Shown: positions 47,021 through 57,699 of the stretch, in pieces
Numbering within the stretch: the first letter of the stretch is position 1
Layout: each line of letters starts with the position of its first letter
Source: Wolbachia endosymbiont of Folsomia candida
GTDB taxonomy: Bacteria; Pseudomonadota; Alphaproteobacteria; Rickettsiales; Anaplasmataceae
Assembly (NCBI RefSeq): GCF_001931755.2
Contig: NZ_CP015510.2
Location: 930,001 to 994,000, forward strand
DNA: 64,000 nucleotides
Direction: 5' to 3'
Made by a program: the position numbers and the translations under genes
The notes under the pieces: generated by a model
What the model saw: the letters and a program-made list of their open reading frames with translations, nothing else
What the model was told of the DNA's origin: nothing
Databases searched by the model: none

Positions 47021-48817
47021 TCAATCGCTTAACTTCAAAGCTTGAATAAAGGCATTTTGTGGAATATTTACATTTCCTACAGAGTGCATTCTCTTTTTAC
47101 CCTTTTTCTGCTTTTCTAGTAGCTTCATCCTTCGTGTTACGTCCCCACCGTAGAGTTTAGCTGTTACATCTTTTCTATATGGATTGATTGTTTCTCTCGC
47201 AATAATTTTTCCACCAACTGCTGCTTGAATTGCAATTTTATATTGCTGGCGCGGTATTAAATCCTGTAAACGTGCACATATTTCACGACCTCTTTTTTCA
47301 GCTCTGCTTTTATGAACTATACAAGCCAGTGCATCAACAGGTTCTCCATTAATTAAAAAGCTTAACTTATCTATTTGGCTTTCTTGATAGCCTGAAATTT
47401 CCCAATCTAAACTCGCATATCCCTTGGAAATTGATTTTAAACGGTCATAAAAGTCAAAGACGACCTCAGATAATGGTAGCTTATACTTTAATAATGCTGT
47501 TGTTGTATTACCAACGTATGACAAATCCTCCTGCCCTCCCCTTCTCTCTTCACATAAAGATATGATCTCACCTAAATATTGATCAGGAACCATAATTGTT
47601 GCAGTAATCCATGGCTCTTCCACCATTTCAATTTTAGTTGGATCTGGCATATCACTTGGGTTATGAATGCTAAGAACTTCGCTACTTCGTACTGCCACTC
47701 TGTATATAACACTCGGTGCAGTTGCCGTTAGATCCAAGTCAAATTCTCTCTCGAGTCTTTCTTGAATAACCTCTAAATGTAGCATTCCTAAAAAACCACA
47801 GCGAAATCCATATCCAAGCGCATTTGAAGTTTCAGCTTCAAAAGTGAAACTTGCATCATTCAAATGTAATTTTTCCAGTGCTTCTCTTAAATATTTAAAA
47901 TCATCAGTTTTATTAGGAAAAATACTACAAAATACTACAGGGTGAACTTCTTTAAACCCTGGTAGTGCTGCGCTGCAAGGCCTTTTTTCTTCAGTAATAG
48001 TGTCACCAACTTTGCAGTCTGCTACTTCCTTCATTGAAGCTGTGATAAATCCAACTTCACCTGCTGAAAGTTCACCAGTCATTACTTTTTTAGGAGTAAA
48101 GATACCTATATTATCCACCTGATATGTAGCATTACTCGACATCATAACAATCTTCATGCCTTTTTTTAGCACTCCATTTTTAATTCGCACTAAAATTACC
48201 ACTCCAAGGTAAGTATCATACCAACTATCAACTAAAATTGCTTGCAGTGGCGCATTTGGATCACCTTTTGGAGCTGGAAGTTTTGCTACTATCGCTTCAA
48301 GCACATCCTTTATCCCAAACCCAGTTTTGGCTGATATTAAAACTGCCTCACTTGCATCAATAGCGATTACCTCTTCGATCTGAATTTTTACCTTTTCTGG
48401 ATCTGCAGCAGGCAAATCGACTTTATTAAGTACAACTATTATTTCATGATTATTGTCAATTGCCTTATATACATTTGCAAGAGTCTGCGCCTCAACTCCC
48501 TGACTACTATCTACCACTAAAAGTGAACCTTCACATGCAGCCAAACTTCGGCTTACTTCATATGAAAAATCAACATGTCCCGGAGTATCCATAAGATTTA
48601 AGCAATATTTATTACCATCGCTGGCTGTATAGCTCAGCCTAACAGTTTGTGCTTTAATCGTAATACCACGTTCACGCTCTATATCCATTGAATCAAGTAT
48701 CTGATTTGTCATTTCTCTTGCCTCAAGACCGTTACATTCTTCTATCAAACGATCAGCAAGCGTTGACTTACCGTGATCTATATGCGCTATTATTGCAAAA
48801 TTCCTTATATTTTTCAT
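47021..48817 (-). CDS. lepA: Elongation factor 4 (LepA)
   Basis: 598 residues, usual size. Ribosome-bound GTPase that affects 30S assembly and back-translocation. G motifs: [38 protein letters not shown] and SAKTGFGI. The family-specific C-terminal domain is present ([20 protein letters not shown]). The start ATG at 48817 is the natural one. Confidence 0.97.
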   Translation of the reverse strand: MKNIRNFAIIAHIDHGKSTLADRLIEECNGLEAREMTNQILDSMDIERERGITIKAQTVRLSYTASDGNKYCLNLMDTPGHVDFSYEVSRSLAACEGSLLVVDSSQGVEAQTLANVYKAIDNNHEIIVVLNKVDLPAADPEKVKIQIEEVIAIDASEAVLISAKTGFGIKDVLEAIVAKLPAPKGDPNAPLQAILVDSWYDTYLGVVILVRIKNGVLKKGMKIVMMSSNATYQVDNIGIFTPKKVMTGELSAGEVGFITASMKEVADCKVGDTITEEKRPCSAALPGFKEVHPVVFCSIFPNKTDDFKYLREALEKLHLNDASFTFEAETSNALGYGFRCGFLGMLHLEVIQERLEREFDLDLTATAPSVIYRVAVRSSEVLSIHNPSDMPDPTKIEMVEEPWITATIMVPDQYLGEIISLCEERRGGQEDLSYVGNTTTALLKYKLPLSEVVFDFYDRLKSISKGYASLDWEISGYQESQIDKLSFLINGEPVDALACIVHKSRAEKRGREICARLQDLIPRQQYKIAIQAAVGGKIIARETINPYRKDVTAKLYGGDVTRRMKLLEKQKKGKKRMHSVGNVNIPQNAFIQALKLSD

Positions 48818-49024
48818 TGATGCTAGTTTTATTTTATTTAAGTAAAATCATTTTACATTTTAAGTGTAATAAGAGCAATTGTTTATATAATTCGCAATGA
48901 ATTACTTGAATGAAAAGCAAGATCAACAACGAAATTACCATCAGAAATCAAATTTTGAAATAGGTCTGCTGTTATTTTCAATTAGATGTGGTACGATAAT
49001 AAGCTAAATAATGGAATTCTTTAT

Positions 49025-49777
49025 ATGATAGTGTTAATAACAAACGACGACGGCTTTAAAAGTGAAGGGATAAAGCTACTGCAAGAGATTGCATCAAATT
49101 TTGCAAACGAAATATGGGTAGTAGCACCAGATACCGATAGAAGCGGAGCAGCAAGATCTCTTGATTATCCAGTGAAGCAGTCTATTCTGATAAACCAACA
49201 TAGTGAAAGAGAGTTTAGCGTTTCTGGCACTCCTGCAGATTGTGTCATTATTGCACTAAACAAGATTATGAATAAAAAGCCAGACTTAATATTATCTGGA
49301 GTAAATATCGGATCAAACGTTGGAGATGATGTTTGCTATTCAGGCACTATTGGTGCTGCAATGGAAGGCGCTGCTAGATCTATATCCTCTATTGCGCTAA
49401 GCCAAGTGTATCATAATGAGATAAACTGGCACAATACAAAGGCTTTTGCACAAAAAGTTATTGCCAAATTAGTCGAGGTTAGCTGGGATAAAAATATCGT
49501 AATGAGTGTAAATTTCCCTGCTACAGAAAAAGTAAAAGGAGTAGAGTTTGTTGAACAAGGTGAATATAATATTGATGGTGATTTAACTTTCACTGAAAAT
49601 TCTAATGGATCTTTTAATTTAAATTGGTCTCGAGAACACTCTGGAAGTGGGAGCGTTGGTAAAATCAAAGAAGGATTTATTACTATCACTCCAGTAAAAT
49701 TAGATTTCACAGATTATGATACACTGAATACTATGAAAAATTCATATGCTGACAAATTTTTCTCTATAACAGATTAA
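49025..49777 (+). CDS. surE: 5'/3'-nucleotidase SurE
   Basis: 250 residues from the ATG at 49025 (MIVLITNDDGFKSEGIKLLQ), chosen because the family always starts with a strand leading into TNDDG; the longer frame from 48986 adds 13 unlike residues. Metal-dependent phosphatase of nucleoside monophosphates. Other motifs: VVAPDTDRSGAARSLDYP, VSGTPADCVIIAL and SGVNIGSNVGDDVCYSGTIG. Confidence 0.95.
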   Translation: MIVLITNDDGFKSEGIKLLQEIASNFANEIWVVAPDTDRSGAARSLDYPVKQSILINQHSEREFSVSGTPADCVIIALNKIMNKKPDLILSGVNIGSNVGDDVCYSGTIGAAMEGAARSISSIALSQVYHNEINWHNTKAFAQKVIAKLVEVSWDKNIVMSVNFPATEKVKGVEFVEQGEYNIDGDLTFTENSNGSFNLNWSREHSGSGSVGKIKEGFITITPVKLDFTDYDTLNTMKNSYADKFFSITD

Positions 49778-49903
49778 ATTTTATGCCTCTTTTGAAACTA
49801 TTTTACACAAAATAAAACCAAGGTAGCATAATTTCAAAAGAAGTTTATTAGTATGGTGACCATTTATAGACAAATATTCCAATTAATAGTAGCATATTAA
49901 ATT

Positions 49904-51184
49904 ATGACAAATCGAAAGATTATGACTGACATGCAAAAAGCAATATTATCGAGTATAATTTGCAACATGATAGTATGGTACGAATTCACTCTATTTGGAG
50001 TTTTGATACATATAATAAGTAACATTTTTTTTCCATCAGAAAGTGATTACTTAAGTACAATCAAATTTCTCGGTACCTTTGCAGTTGGATTTGGATTCAG
50101 ACCACTTGGTGCATTTATTTTTGGCTACATTGGAGATAAGTACGGCAGAAGGAAAGTTTTGCTTACTTCTGTAATATTAGTTTCAATATCATCAACAATA
50201 ATCGGAATTATACCAGGCTATAAAGAAATCGGCATCCTTGCTCCTATATTACTCTTGTTATGCAGAATCACACAAGGGATGGCAATGGGTGGAGAAACAA
50301 GTATCAATACAGCTTTTTTAATCGAACATTCAAGTGATAAAAAAAACCTTGGGTTTTTAGGTAGTATGAAAGCCTTTAGTGGAGCGCTTGGTTCAATTTT
50401 ATGTTTTATAATGCTTGGTATTTGTAAAGAATTTACAGGCGAAAATTACGAGATTTGGGGCTGGAGGCTGCCTTTCTATTTTTGCTTTATTATGGGCATA
50501 ATAGGTTTTTTTACAAGATACATAATGGAAGAAAGTTTAGCATATAAAATACATAATCAAAATAAAAGCTTATCCAGCTCACCATTCTTAGAGTTGATCA
50601 AAAGCTATAAAAGACCGTTTATGATAGCAATTGGACTTGGTATTGCCCAAAATGCAATTGTTTATTCAATGATTATGTTTTACAACATATCTGTAACAGA
50701 ACTTACCTTGTTGGGTGTTGATATTAAAAATACAGTAAGGATTGCAAGTGAAATTATATTTGGAACCTCTGCAGTGCTGTTTGCAATGCTTTCTGATAAA
50801 GTTGGAAGAAAAAACGTGATGGTTCCTATATTAATAGTTTTATCTTGCGTTAGCTTACCTGTGCTTTCACTATTATCTCATGATAACCACTACATTATAA
50901 CGCCAACGTATTTGTTGATAAGCATACCAATAGCTGCATCTTTTGGTATATATAGTTCTCTTGTTTGCGAACTATTCCCAACAAAAGTTAGGTGCACTGG
51001 TCTTAGTCTTGCACATAACATATCCGCAGGGATTTTTGGTGGTCTCTCTCCGTCCATATGCATGTTCCTAATAGAAAAAACTGAGACAAAATTTGCAGCA
51101 GGTATTTATCTTACCATATGTGGACTGGTTAGTTTAATATCTATACTACAAGTTAAAACAGAAGATAAAAAAGTTGATTGGTAA
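49904..51184 (+). CDS. MFS transporter of the metabolite:H+ symporter (ProP-like) type
   Basis: 426 residues with about 12 membrane segments. The MFS loop 2-3 motif reads GYIGDKYGRRKVLL and a related one occurs at loop 8-9 (LSDKVGRKNVMV). The opening Q-K-A-I-L-S-S-I-I-C-N-M-I-V-W-Y-E pattern is typical of the MHS family (proline/betaine, dicarboxylate and others). Substrate cannot be assigned. A close paralogue is at 55.1-56.3 kb on the other strand. Confidence 0.88.
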   Translation: MTNRKIMTDMQKAILSSIICNMIVWYEFTLFGVLIHIISNIFFPSESDYLSTIKFLGTFAVGFGFRPLGAFIFGYIGDKYGRRKVLLTSVILVSISSTIIGIIPGYKEIGILAPILLLLCRITQGMAMGGETSINTAFLIEHSSDKKNLGFLGSMKAFSGALGSILCFIMLGICKEFTGENYEIWGWRLPFYFCFIMGIIGFFTRYIMEESLAYKIHNQNKSLSSSPFLELIKSYKRPFMIAIGLGIAQNAIVYSMIMFYNISVTELTLLGVDIKNTVRIASEIIFGTSAVLFAMLSDKVGRKNVMVPILIVLSCVSLPVLSLLSHDNHYIITPTYLLISIPIAASFGIYSSLVCELFPTKVRCTGLSLAHNISAGIFGGLSPSICMFLIEKTETKFAAGIYLTICGLVSLISILQVKTEDKKVDW

Positions 51185-51243
51185 AACTTTTTTAAACTTT
51201 TGAAGCATGCCTGTAATGTATCTTATTTGTTTAGTCAGTAATA

Positions 51244-52083
51244 ATGAAAACTATTAGTGCTTTAATCCAAGATGGATCAAAACTATTATCATCGTGCGGA
51301 ATTGATTCGCCATATATGGACTCTGAAATCATTATGCAGCACGTACTTGGTGTGGAAAGGTCATTCATAATTATAAACCACGCTAATCATGTTCCAATAG
51401 ACAAGGAATCTCTATTTTGGAAATTAATAAAAAAAAGAACTGAAAAATATCCAATATCACAAATAATAGGCAATCGTGAATTTTGGAGTGGTAACTTTAT
51501 AGTGAATCAGCATGTTTTAGATCCAAGGCCAGATAGTGAAACACTAATATCAACAGTACTAAAATATTACCAAAACAAAGAGCAGAAGCTAAAAATTGCT
51601 GATTTTGGTACAGGTACAGGTTGTTTGTTGATATCCGTGCTGAATGAGTATAAATATGCTGTTGGTGTTGGTTTTGAAAAGAGTCTTGAAGCATATAAAG
51701 TTGCATGCCAGAATATCAAAAAACATGATTTACTTAGCAGAGCTAAAATACTTCCAAACTCGTGGACAGAATGCATAGGTTTATTTGATCTTATAATTAG
51801 CAATCCTCCATATATCAAAACAAGTAAATTGAAAGACTTGCAAGCTGAAGTCCAAAAAGAACCGAGACTTGCTCTTGATGGTGGCGTTGATGGTTTAAGT
51901 TGTTATTTAAGTATCTTCCCAATATTGAAAAAGTGCCTTAAAAAAAATGGATTTGCGGTACTGGAAATAGGTGAAGATCAAAATGACATTGATAAAATAA
52001 TACCCTCATTCGAATTAGCTTTTCAGGAATACATATATGATTTGGCAGGAATGAAGAGGTGTATTGTTCTTAAGAAGACATAG
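51244..52083 (+). CDS. prmC: Release factor glutamine methyltransferase PrmC (HemK)
   Basis: 279 residues. Methylates the Gln of the GGQ motif in release factors. N-terminal helical domain, then REFWSGNFIVNQHVLDPRPDSETL, the SAM-binding ADFGTGTGCLLISV and the catalytic NPPYI (ISNPPYIKTS). Ends with VLEIGEDQ and a typical C-terminal strand. It follows the transporter gene by 59 bases on the same strand. Confidence 0.95.
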   Translation: MKTISALIQDGSKLLSSCGIDSPYMDSEIIMQHVLGVERSFIIINHANHVPIDKESLFWKLIKKRTEKYPISQIIGNREFWSGNFIVNQHVLDPRPDSETLISTVLKYYQNKEQKLKIADFGTGTGCLLISVLNEYKYAVGVGFEKSLEAYKVACQNIKKHDLLSRAKILPNSWTECIGLFDLIISNPPYIKTSKLKDLQAEVQKEPRLALDGGVDGLSCYLSIFPILKKCLKKNGFAVLEIGEDQNDIDKIIPSFELAFQEYIYDLAGMKRCIVLKKT

Positions 52084-52129
52084 CTGACAAATCAATTAAT
52101 AAGTAAATAGTTTTTGGGTTTTGGATTTC

Positions 52130-52984
52130 TTACCAGGCTTTATCGGCAACTTGCTTTGTTGTAGGGCTTATGATATTGATTGCATTAGCCAAAACATGCT
52201 TTTTATCTAAGTGGAATTGTCTTGCAGATGCAAAAAGCTGATCTATTTTTTCCCATTGGCTAAGCAAAGTTTCAGTATTATTTGGATCTTTCTTTATACC
52301 TTTTAAAATAAAACTCTGAACTATATGAGATGCCAATTCCAGCTCAATTTCGCTATTAATTAATTTGTTAATTGCACTCGGGTCGTTTAAATTGTGAAAG
52401 AATGTGTAAAAGCTTTTATATACTTCATAAGTGTTCTTATTCATTGCGCTTATTATCCTCCCTGGCATTCCAGGAAACAGAGTAGCGATCTCATTAAATA
52501 TTTCATCGTCAAACTCACACTGTAAAGAAACAATTTGTTTTGTTTCATCATAAGTGAGCGGCAATAAATTTAGCTGAAAGCACCTGCAACGAATAGTGGT
52601 TTGTATATCGCATGGATTATGGCTAATTATAAATATTTTAGAATTTTTCGGCGGCTCTTCTAATATTTTTAATATAGCGTTCTTAGCGTTATTGGTCATC
52701 GCTTCCAAGCTATCTATTATAGCTATCTTGTATTCTGACTGGATAGGGCTTAAGTGCAGAAAATTTTTCATTTCTCTGACTTTTTCTATTCCGATTGTAT
52801 CGCCTTGAGCAATGTGTAAATCCAATGCTGCCGAACCACAGTCTTTTACAAGTAACCAATTAGAAAAAGATTTTGCAAGCGTTGCTTTTCCTATACCTTT
52901 TTTGCCACAGATTAGCCAAGATTGAACAGATAAGTTGCTCATTAATTTCTTTCTAGCTTGATTATGACCTATCACTTTTTTCAT
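52130..52984 (-). CDS. holB: DNA polymerase III subunit delta'
   Basis: 284 residues. Clamp-loader subunit. Begins with the family pattern VIGHNQARKKLMSN and a P-loop-like ICGKKGIGKATLAKSF. Then come AIIDSLEAMTNNAKNAILKI and EPPKNSKIFIISHNP with the conserved L-E-E-P-P, and RCRCFQLNLLPL. Its start overlaps the end of tsaC by 23 bases, so the two form a transcription unit. Confidence 0.92.
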   Translation of the reverse strand: MKKVIGHNQARKKLMSNLSVQSWLICGKKGIGKATLAKSFSNWLLVKDCGSAALDLHIAQGDTIGIEKVREMKNFLHLSPIQSEYKIAIIDSLEAMTNNAKNAILKILEEPPKNSKIFIISHNPCDIQTTIRCRCFQLNLLPLTYDETKQIVSLQCEFDDEIFNEIATLFPGMPGRIISAMNKNTYEVYKSFYTFFHNLNDPSAINKLINSEIELELASHIVQSFILKGIKKDPNNTETLLSQWEKIDQLFASARQFHLDKKHVLANAINIISPTTKQVADKAW

Positions 52985-53588
52985 ATTTCTTTCTATAGCT
53001 TAAAAGTGATTCATCTACTGCTTGCAGCGAAATTGCACCTTCCCTTAAAATTTTAATTTTGTCTCCAGTTAAATCAACAATAGTTGATTCTATACCTGAA
53101 ACTAATTCATCACTTTCAATTACTGCAGATAAATGCTGCTTAATAGATTGAGGTATATCACCTGCCTTGCATATACTCTTTTTTCCTGAAATATTTATGC
53201 TTGTTGCAACTATTGGAATTTTTAGTTCATTTAATATTGAAATTGCAATTGGATGATTAGGAATTCTGATACCTACACTGCCTTTAAAGAATTCGCTTGG
53301 TAACGCGTTATTACTTTTAAGCGGTAGAATATATGTAACTGGTCCAGGAGAAAAGTGCTTTATTAAATCAACGTATTCTGCGTTTACCTTTGCTATTTTT
53401 ACCAAATCGTGAATACTGCGCACAAATATAGAGAGTGGTTTATTGTAAGAGCGCTTTTTTATCTCATATATTTTTTTTATTGCCTCAGAGCTCAGAGCAT
53501 TGCATGCCAAAGCATACACTGTTTCTGTTGGAAAACACACCAACAAATTGTTCTGTATTGCAGTCTTTGCAAAGCTTTCTGCTGTCAT
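52962..53588 (-). CDS. tsaC: Threonylcarbamoyl-AMP synthase (Sua5/YrdC family)
   Basis: 208 residues. Makes the donor for the t6A modification of tRNA position 37. Motifs: FPTETVYALACNALS, KKRSYNKPLSIFV, HFSPGPVTYILPL, VGIRIPNHPIAISIL and TSINISGKKS. It lacks the extra Sua5 domain, so it is the short TsaC form. It overlaps holB downstream. Confidence 0.94.
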   Translation of the reverse strand: MTAESFAKTAIQNNLLVCFPTETVYALACNALSSEAIKKIYEIKKRSYNKPLSIFVRSIHDLVKIAKVNAEYVDLIKHFSPGPVTYILPLKSNNALPSEFFKGSVGIRIPNHPIAISILNELKIPIVATSINISGKKSICKAGDIPQSIKQHLSAVIESDELVSGIESTIVDLTGDKIKILREGAISLQAVDESLLSYRKKYEKSDRS

Positions 53589-53701
53589 CTTTAGTAAATA
53601 TTACTTGATCCATTATCATCATAAAAATCTAATAACACAAGATCATTAAGAGTTTCACGTTTTTTATAAACACTTAAAATACCACCAGAGCTTATCTGCA
53701 G

Positions 53702-54907
53702 CTAAGCTAATAATGGACCACCAGATATATTGCTTATTACATTAATCTGACCTACCACTCTATTTGTTGGATTAAAATAATTTTCTATAAATTCCTTATA
53801 TATAGCTGTTAATTTGTGTATATCATTTACTCTTGCACATTCATTTGCCTGATGTGCGGTTTTATTGATCATACCAAATTCAATCACTGGACAAAAGTCT
53901 TTTATAAATGCAGCGTCTGATGTGCCACCACTTGTGCTTAGCATAGCATCAACATTGGTAATTTTGTTTATCGCATCAAGCAGAATATCAGTATTTCTAT
54001 CTGGAGTAGACAGAAAAACGTCTCTGCTGTTATGCATAAAAAGCTTGTAATCATTAGTGACACTGGAGCAAATTCCATCAATAAGCTTATACAAACCATC
54101 TGGCGTTTGTTCATTATTATATCGAACATTAAAACGTGCAGTAATTGCTCCAGGTATTACATTGCCAGTATTGTTTCCAACATCTATAGTAGTAATTTCG
54201 CAATTTGAAGGCTGAAAATATTTATTACCATTATCAAAGGTAGTATTTTTTACTTTACTTAATATAGATATAATTTTATATATCGGATTATCAGCTAAAT
54301 CTGGATAAGCAACATGTCCCTGTTTTCCGTAACACATGAGTTCAAATGTTGCAGATCCCCTTCTGCCTACTTTTATAGTATCACCTAGTTTGTCACTGCT
54401 GGTTGGTTCAGCAACAATACAGTAATCTATCTTTTTTTGTTTGCTTTGCATCCATTCTAAAACTGCTTTTGTTCCATATTCTTCTGTACTTTCTTCTGCG
54501 CTGGTAATCAATGCACTTATTGAGCCACTAAATTGAAACTTTTCTGAAATTAAGTTTACCATGGCAGCAATAAACGCAGCTACTCCGCTTTTCATATCAG
54601 CTGCCCCTCTTCCATATAACATTCCATTTCTGACTTCTGGCTTAAATGGATCTGATATCCAATCCTTTAGTTCACCTGGCGGCACAACGTCAACATGCCC
54701 AGCAAAACATAAATTTGGCGCTCCATTTATACGTTTTGCATAGAGATTTTTAACTTTAGCTTTTCCATCACCAAATTCTAAAATCTTACAATCAAAACCA
54801 CTGTTCTTTAGGATTGTTGCTATATACTCTATTGCCCCGCCATCCCCTGGTGTTATGCTCTCAAAGGAGATCAATTTCTTAGTTAGCTCTACAGGATCAA
54901 TTTTCAT
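53702..54907 (-). CDS. dapE: Succinyl-diaminopimelate desuccinylase
   Basis: 401 residues, M20 metallopeptidase family. Makes LL-diaminopimelate for lysine and for the cell-wall precursor lipid II, a pathway kept in Wolbachia. Motifs: LCFAGHVDVVPPG (metal His and nearby Asp), YGRGAADMKSGVAAFI (bridging Asp), SAEESTEEYGTKA (catalytic Glu) and STSGGTSDAAFI. The last 15 residues after FNPTNRVV differ from the usual short end. Confidence 0.95.
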   Translation of the reverse strand: MKIDPVELTKKLISFESITPGDGGAIEYIATILKNSGFDCKILEFGDGKAKVKNLYAKRINGAPNLCFAGHVDVVPPGELKDWISDPFKPEVRNGMLYGRGAADMKSGVAAFIAAMVNLISEKFQFSGSISALITSAEESTEEYGTKAVLEWMQSKQKKIDYCIVAEPTSSDKLGDTIKVGRRGSATFELMCYGKQGHVAYPDLADNPIYKIISILSKVKNTTFDNGNKYFQPSNCEITTIDVGNNTGNVIPGAITARFNVRYNNEQTPDGLYKLIDGICSSVTNDYKLFMHNSRDVFLSTPDRNTDILLDAINKITNVDAMLSTSGGTSDAAFIKDFCPVIEFGMINKTAHQANECARVNDIHKLTAIYKEFIENYFNPTNRVVGQINVISNISGGPLLA

Positions 54908-55052
54908 GTCAATTTTGAAACACTGGTACTGCTATATTGTAAACATTTACTGCTATATTGTAAACATTTTATGAATTATTTAAAACAAACATCGCACATT
55001 TTACATAATTGTCCCTTGAGTATGCCTCTTGTATAAATTTTGCTCACATGGC

Positions 55053-56348
55053 CTATTGATATTCTTCTGTTTTTTTAATCCCTAATCCAGAATTGGGGTT
55101 TTTAGAATGGCTTGAAGAATACTCTTCTTTTTGTTTAATCTGCAATATAGCAATTAGCCCAATTGATGCGCAGAAGATCATATAGAAACTAGCTGAAGTT
55201 TCTTGCCCTGTAATTTTGATAATTGTTGTGCATATAAACGGAGCAAGACCACCAAAAAATCCAGCAGCTATATTTCTTGATAAACCAAAACCACTATAGC
55301 GCACCTTTGTTGGAAATAATTCACACATCAACGCACTAACAGGACCAAGCGATGCAGCTATTGGAATTATAAAAAGAACGTGTGCTATGATAGTTGGCAA
55401 ATAATTTCCACTACATAACATTGAAAAAACTGGGTAGCTCACTATTATGAAAGATATAAACGCAAATTTCATAACTTTTTCTCTTCCGATTCTATCAGAA
55501 AGTATTGCAAACAATATTGTCAATACTCCGAGCGTGATTTGACTAAGTATTTCCACTATGTGGTTAAAATGACCACTTATTACTGACATTTTCTCCGTAA
55601 GCACATTGAAAAATACTAGGTATATATAAAGAGATGAATTTTCAACTATATCCACTCCGACTGATATCAGAAAAGGTTTTTTATAGTTGCTCAGCAGCTC
55701 TTTTAGTGGCAGTGTGGATGTTTTTTTTTGTTTCTTATACTCCGGGCTTTCATCAAGTATATATCTCATATATATACTGACTAATCCCATTGCTAAACTA
55801 AAGATAAAAGGTAGTCTCCATCCCCAAGATTCAAAATCAGATACTTTCTTACATATTAATACCACTATAAGACTCAATATTGACCCTAAAATTGCGCTTA
55901 AAACCTCGATGCTTCCAAAAAATCCTTTTTTATTTTTTGGAGCGTGTTCTATTAAAAATGGCGCATTTCCTGCTTCTCCACCAAGAGATATACCCTGCAG
56001 CAACCTTAAACAAACTACCAGTATTGATGCGAGTATTCCAATACTTTCATAACCTGGTACAAAAGCAATTAAGACGGTTGATAGAGTCATCAATATGATT
56101 GAGATCAATAAAGCAACTCTCCTTCCATGCTTATCACCAATGTGACCAAATATAGCAGCTCCAATTGGCCTCATTAGAAAACCTACTGCAAACACTCCAA
56201 AAGCCTTTAATACACTAGTTAATTGATCATCCGATGGAAAAAATATACTGCCAATTATATTGATTAAGTGACCAAAAAGCATGTGGTCATACCACAATAA
56301 AGTGTTACAGATCAAACTTGATAGTATTACTTTGGTTACTTGCTTCAT
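55053..56348 (-). CDS. MFS transporter of the metabolite:H+ symporter type (second copy)
   Basis: 431 residues with about 12 membrane segments. It is paralogous to the transporter at 49.9-51.2 kb: same opening (VTKVILSSLICNTLLWYDHM), same loop 2-3 motif (GHIGDKHGRRVALL) and the same late motif (CELFPTKVRYSGFGLSRNIA). The two are clearly diverged, so they probably differ in substrate. Substrate unknown. A short charged tail follows the last segment. Confidence 0.87.
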   Translation of the reverse strand: MKQVTKVILSSLICNTLLWYDHMLFGHLINIIGSIFFPSDDQLTSVLKAFGVFAVGFLMRPIGAAIFGHIGDKHGRRVALLISIILMTLSTVLIAFVPGYESIGILASILVVCLRLLQGISLGGEAGNAPFLIEHAPKNKKGFFGSIEVLSAILGSILSLIVVLICKKVSDFESWGWRLPFIFSLAMGLVSIYMRYILDESPEYKKQKKTSTLPLKELLSNYKKPFLISVGVDIVENSSLYIYLVFFNVLTEKMSVISGHFNHIVEILSQITLGVLTILFAILSDRIGREKVMKFAFISFIIVSYPVFSMLCSGNYLPTIIAHVLFIIPIAASLGPVSALMCELFPTKVRYSGFGLSRNIAAGFFGGLAPFICTTIIKITGQETSASFYMIFCASIGLIAILQIKQKEEYSSSHSKNPNSGLGIKKTEEYQ

Positions 56349-56552
56349 TGCTTCATAATTTCCCTATAACATATTTGACATTATATACAAAAAAAATGTG
56401 AACATTACATAAATGTAATATTAACAATACTAAACCTTAATTTTTATATTATTGACTATATTTAGTATTTTTGTATTATTACCCTTATATTCCAGTAAGA
56501 TACCATGTTTTGGTAAGAAAATCTACATACACAAATAAAAAGGTGATTTGGT

Positions 56553-56754
56553 TGTCATCCCAGTGCGTGACACTGGGATCTATCTTATGGACATTACTTT
56601 TAACATACACTCCCAAAGCCAGGTATCCATTGCATAATTTGCAAATATTTTTACGTCTGGATCCCAGTGTCACACACTGGGATGACATGGGAGAAACGCA
56701 CTTGGATAACAAATGTGAATACTGGATCCAAGTGTCCACTACTCAGATGACACC
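56553..56754. repeat. Cluster of three palindromic elements upstream of rsmH
   Basis: The gene-free stretch 56349-56769 holds three copies. Two are good hairpins at 56553-56580 (CATCCCAGTG / CACTGGGATC) and 56659-56687 (GGATCCCAGTG / CACTGGGATG). A degenerate one is at 56722-56754. The third runs almost into the rsmH start, so the rsmH promoter must lie among or before the repeats. The first 200 bases hold nothing recognisable beyond AT-rich sequence. Confidence 0.8.
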
Positions 56755-56769
56755 TTTTGGGCTACTTGG

Positions 56770-57699
56770 ATGACACACACTCCAGTTTTACTAAAAGAAA
56801 TGCTATCACTACTATCACCACAAAATAACGGGCTATATGTAGATGCTACGTTTGGAGCTGGTGGATACAGCAACAGTATATTGACTTCAGCCGATTGCAA
56901 AGTATATGCAATTGATAGAGATGAAACTGTTACTAAATTTTATGATGACCTGAGCGCAAAATACCCAGATAAAATAAAACTATTCATTGAAAAATTTAGT
57001 AACATTAAAAGCATACTAAGCGGAATTGGACAACCTTCAGTCATCCCAGTACTTGACACTGGAATGACATCAAGCGGTGTGGATGGAATAGTTTTTGACA
57101 TCGGAGTTTCATCTATGCAGATCGATAATGGAAATAGAGGATTCTCATTTCTGCACGATGGTCCGCTTGATATGAGCATGGATAATTCTTCTCATATAAA
57201 CGCTTCAACGTTTGTCAATGCTTTGCGTGAAGAAGAGATTGCAAATACCATATATAACTACGGCGGCGAGCGCCATTCTCGCAAAATTGCAAGAGCGATA
57301 GTAAATGCACGCAAGAAAAAGCTTATCAAAACTACATTTGAGCTTGCAGAAATTATACGCTCTGTGGTGTTTCGTGGAAAAAGTAAAATTGACCCTGCAA
57401 CCAGAACGTTTCAGGCAATAAGAATATGGGTAAATGACGAGCTCGGTGAACTGGAAAAGGGTATTAAAGCTGCATCTGACATGTTAAATAAGAACGGTAA
57501 ATTAATTGTTGTCACCTTTCATTCTTTGGAAGATCGTATAGTCAAAACTTTTTTTAGGGACTTATGTGAGCCAAAATCTGCTAATTGTAAGAAGTTTTCT
57601 CTTTTGAATAAAAAAGTAATAAAAGCAAGTGAGGAAGAAGTAAATGCAAATCCACGTTCACGCTCAGCAAAGTTAAGAGCTATAGAAAGGCTGTCATGA
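56770..57699 (+). CDS. rsmH: 16S rRNA (cytosine-1402-N4)-methyltransferase RsmH
   Basis: 309 residues. Typical start THTPVLLKEMLSLLSP, SAM-binding YVDATFGAGGYSNSIL, then GIVFDIGVSSMQIDNGNRGF, LDMSMDNSS, RHSRKIARAIV and the end VTFHSLEDRIVKTFF ... NPRSRSAKLRAIE. Residues about 90-100 (SVIPVLDTGMT) come from a palindromic repeat inserted in frame, in the loop just before the GIVFD strand. It is the first gene of the remaining division (dcw) cluster; its stop overlaps the ATG of ftsL. Confidence 0.95.
   Translation: MTHTPVLLKEMLSLLSPQNNGLYVDATFGAGGYSNSILTSADCKVYAIDRDETVTKFYDDLSAKYPDKIKLFIEKFSNIKSILSGIGQPSVIPVLDTGMTSSGVDGIVFDIGVSSMQIDNGNRGFSFLHDGPLDMSMDNSSHINASTFVNALREEEIANTIYNYGGERHSRKIARAIVNARKKKLIKTTFELAEIIRSVVFRGKSKIDPATRTFQAIRIWVNDELGELEKGIKAASDMLNKNGKLIVVTFHSLEDRIVKTFFRDLCEPKSANCKKFSLLNKKVIKASEEEVNANPRSRSAKLRAIERLS
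57039..57069. repeat. Palindromic element inside rsmH
   Basis: Arms CATCCCAGT / ACTGGAATG around ACTTGAC; in frame with rsmH. Confidence 0.85.

Noticed and set aside
56471..56773. Open frames of 84-100 residues on both strands upstream of rsmH
   Set aside because: They are translations of three palindromic elements (repeated S-V-T-H-W-D-D type phrases) with no start signal or independent sequence; the repeats explain them.
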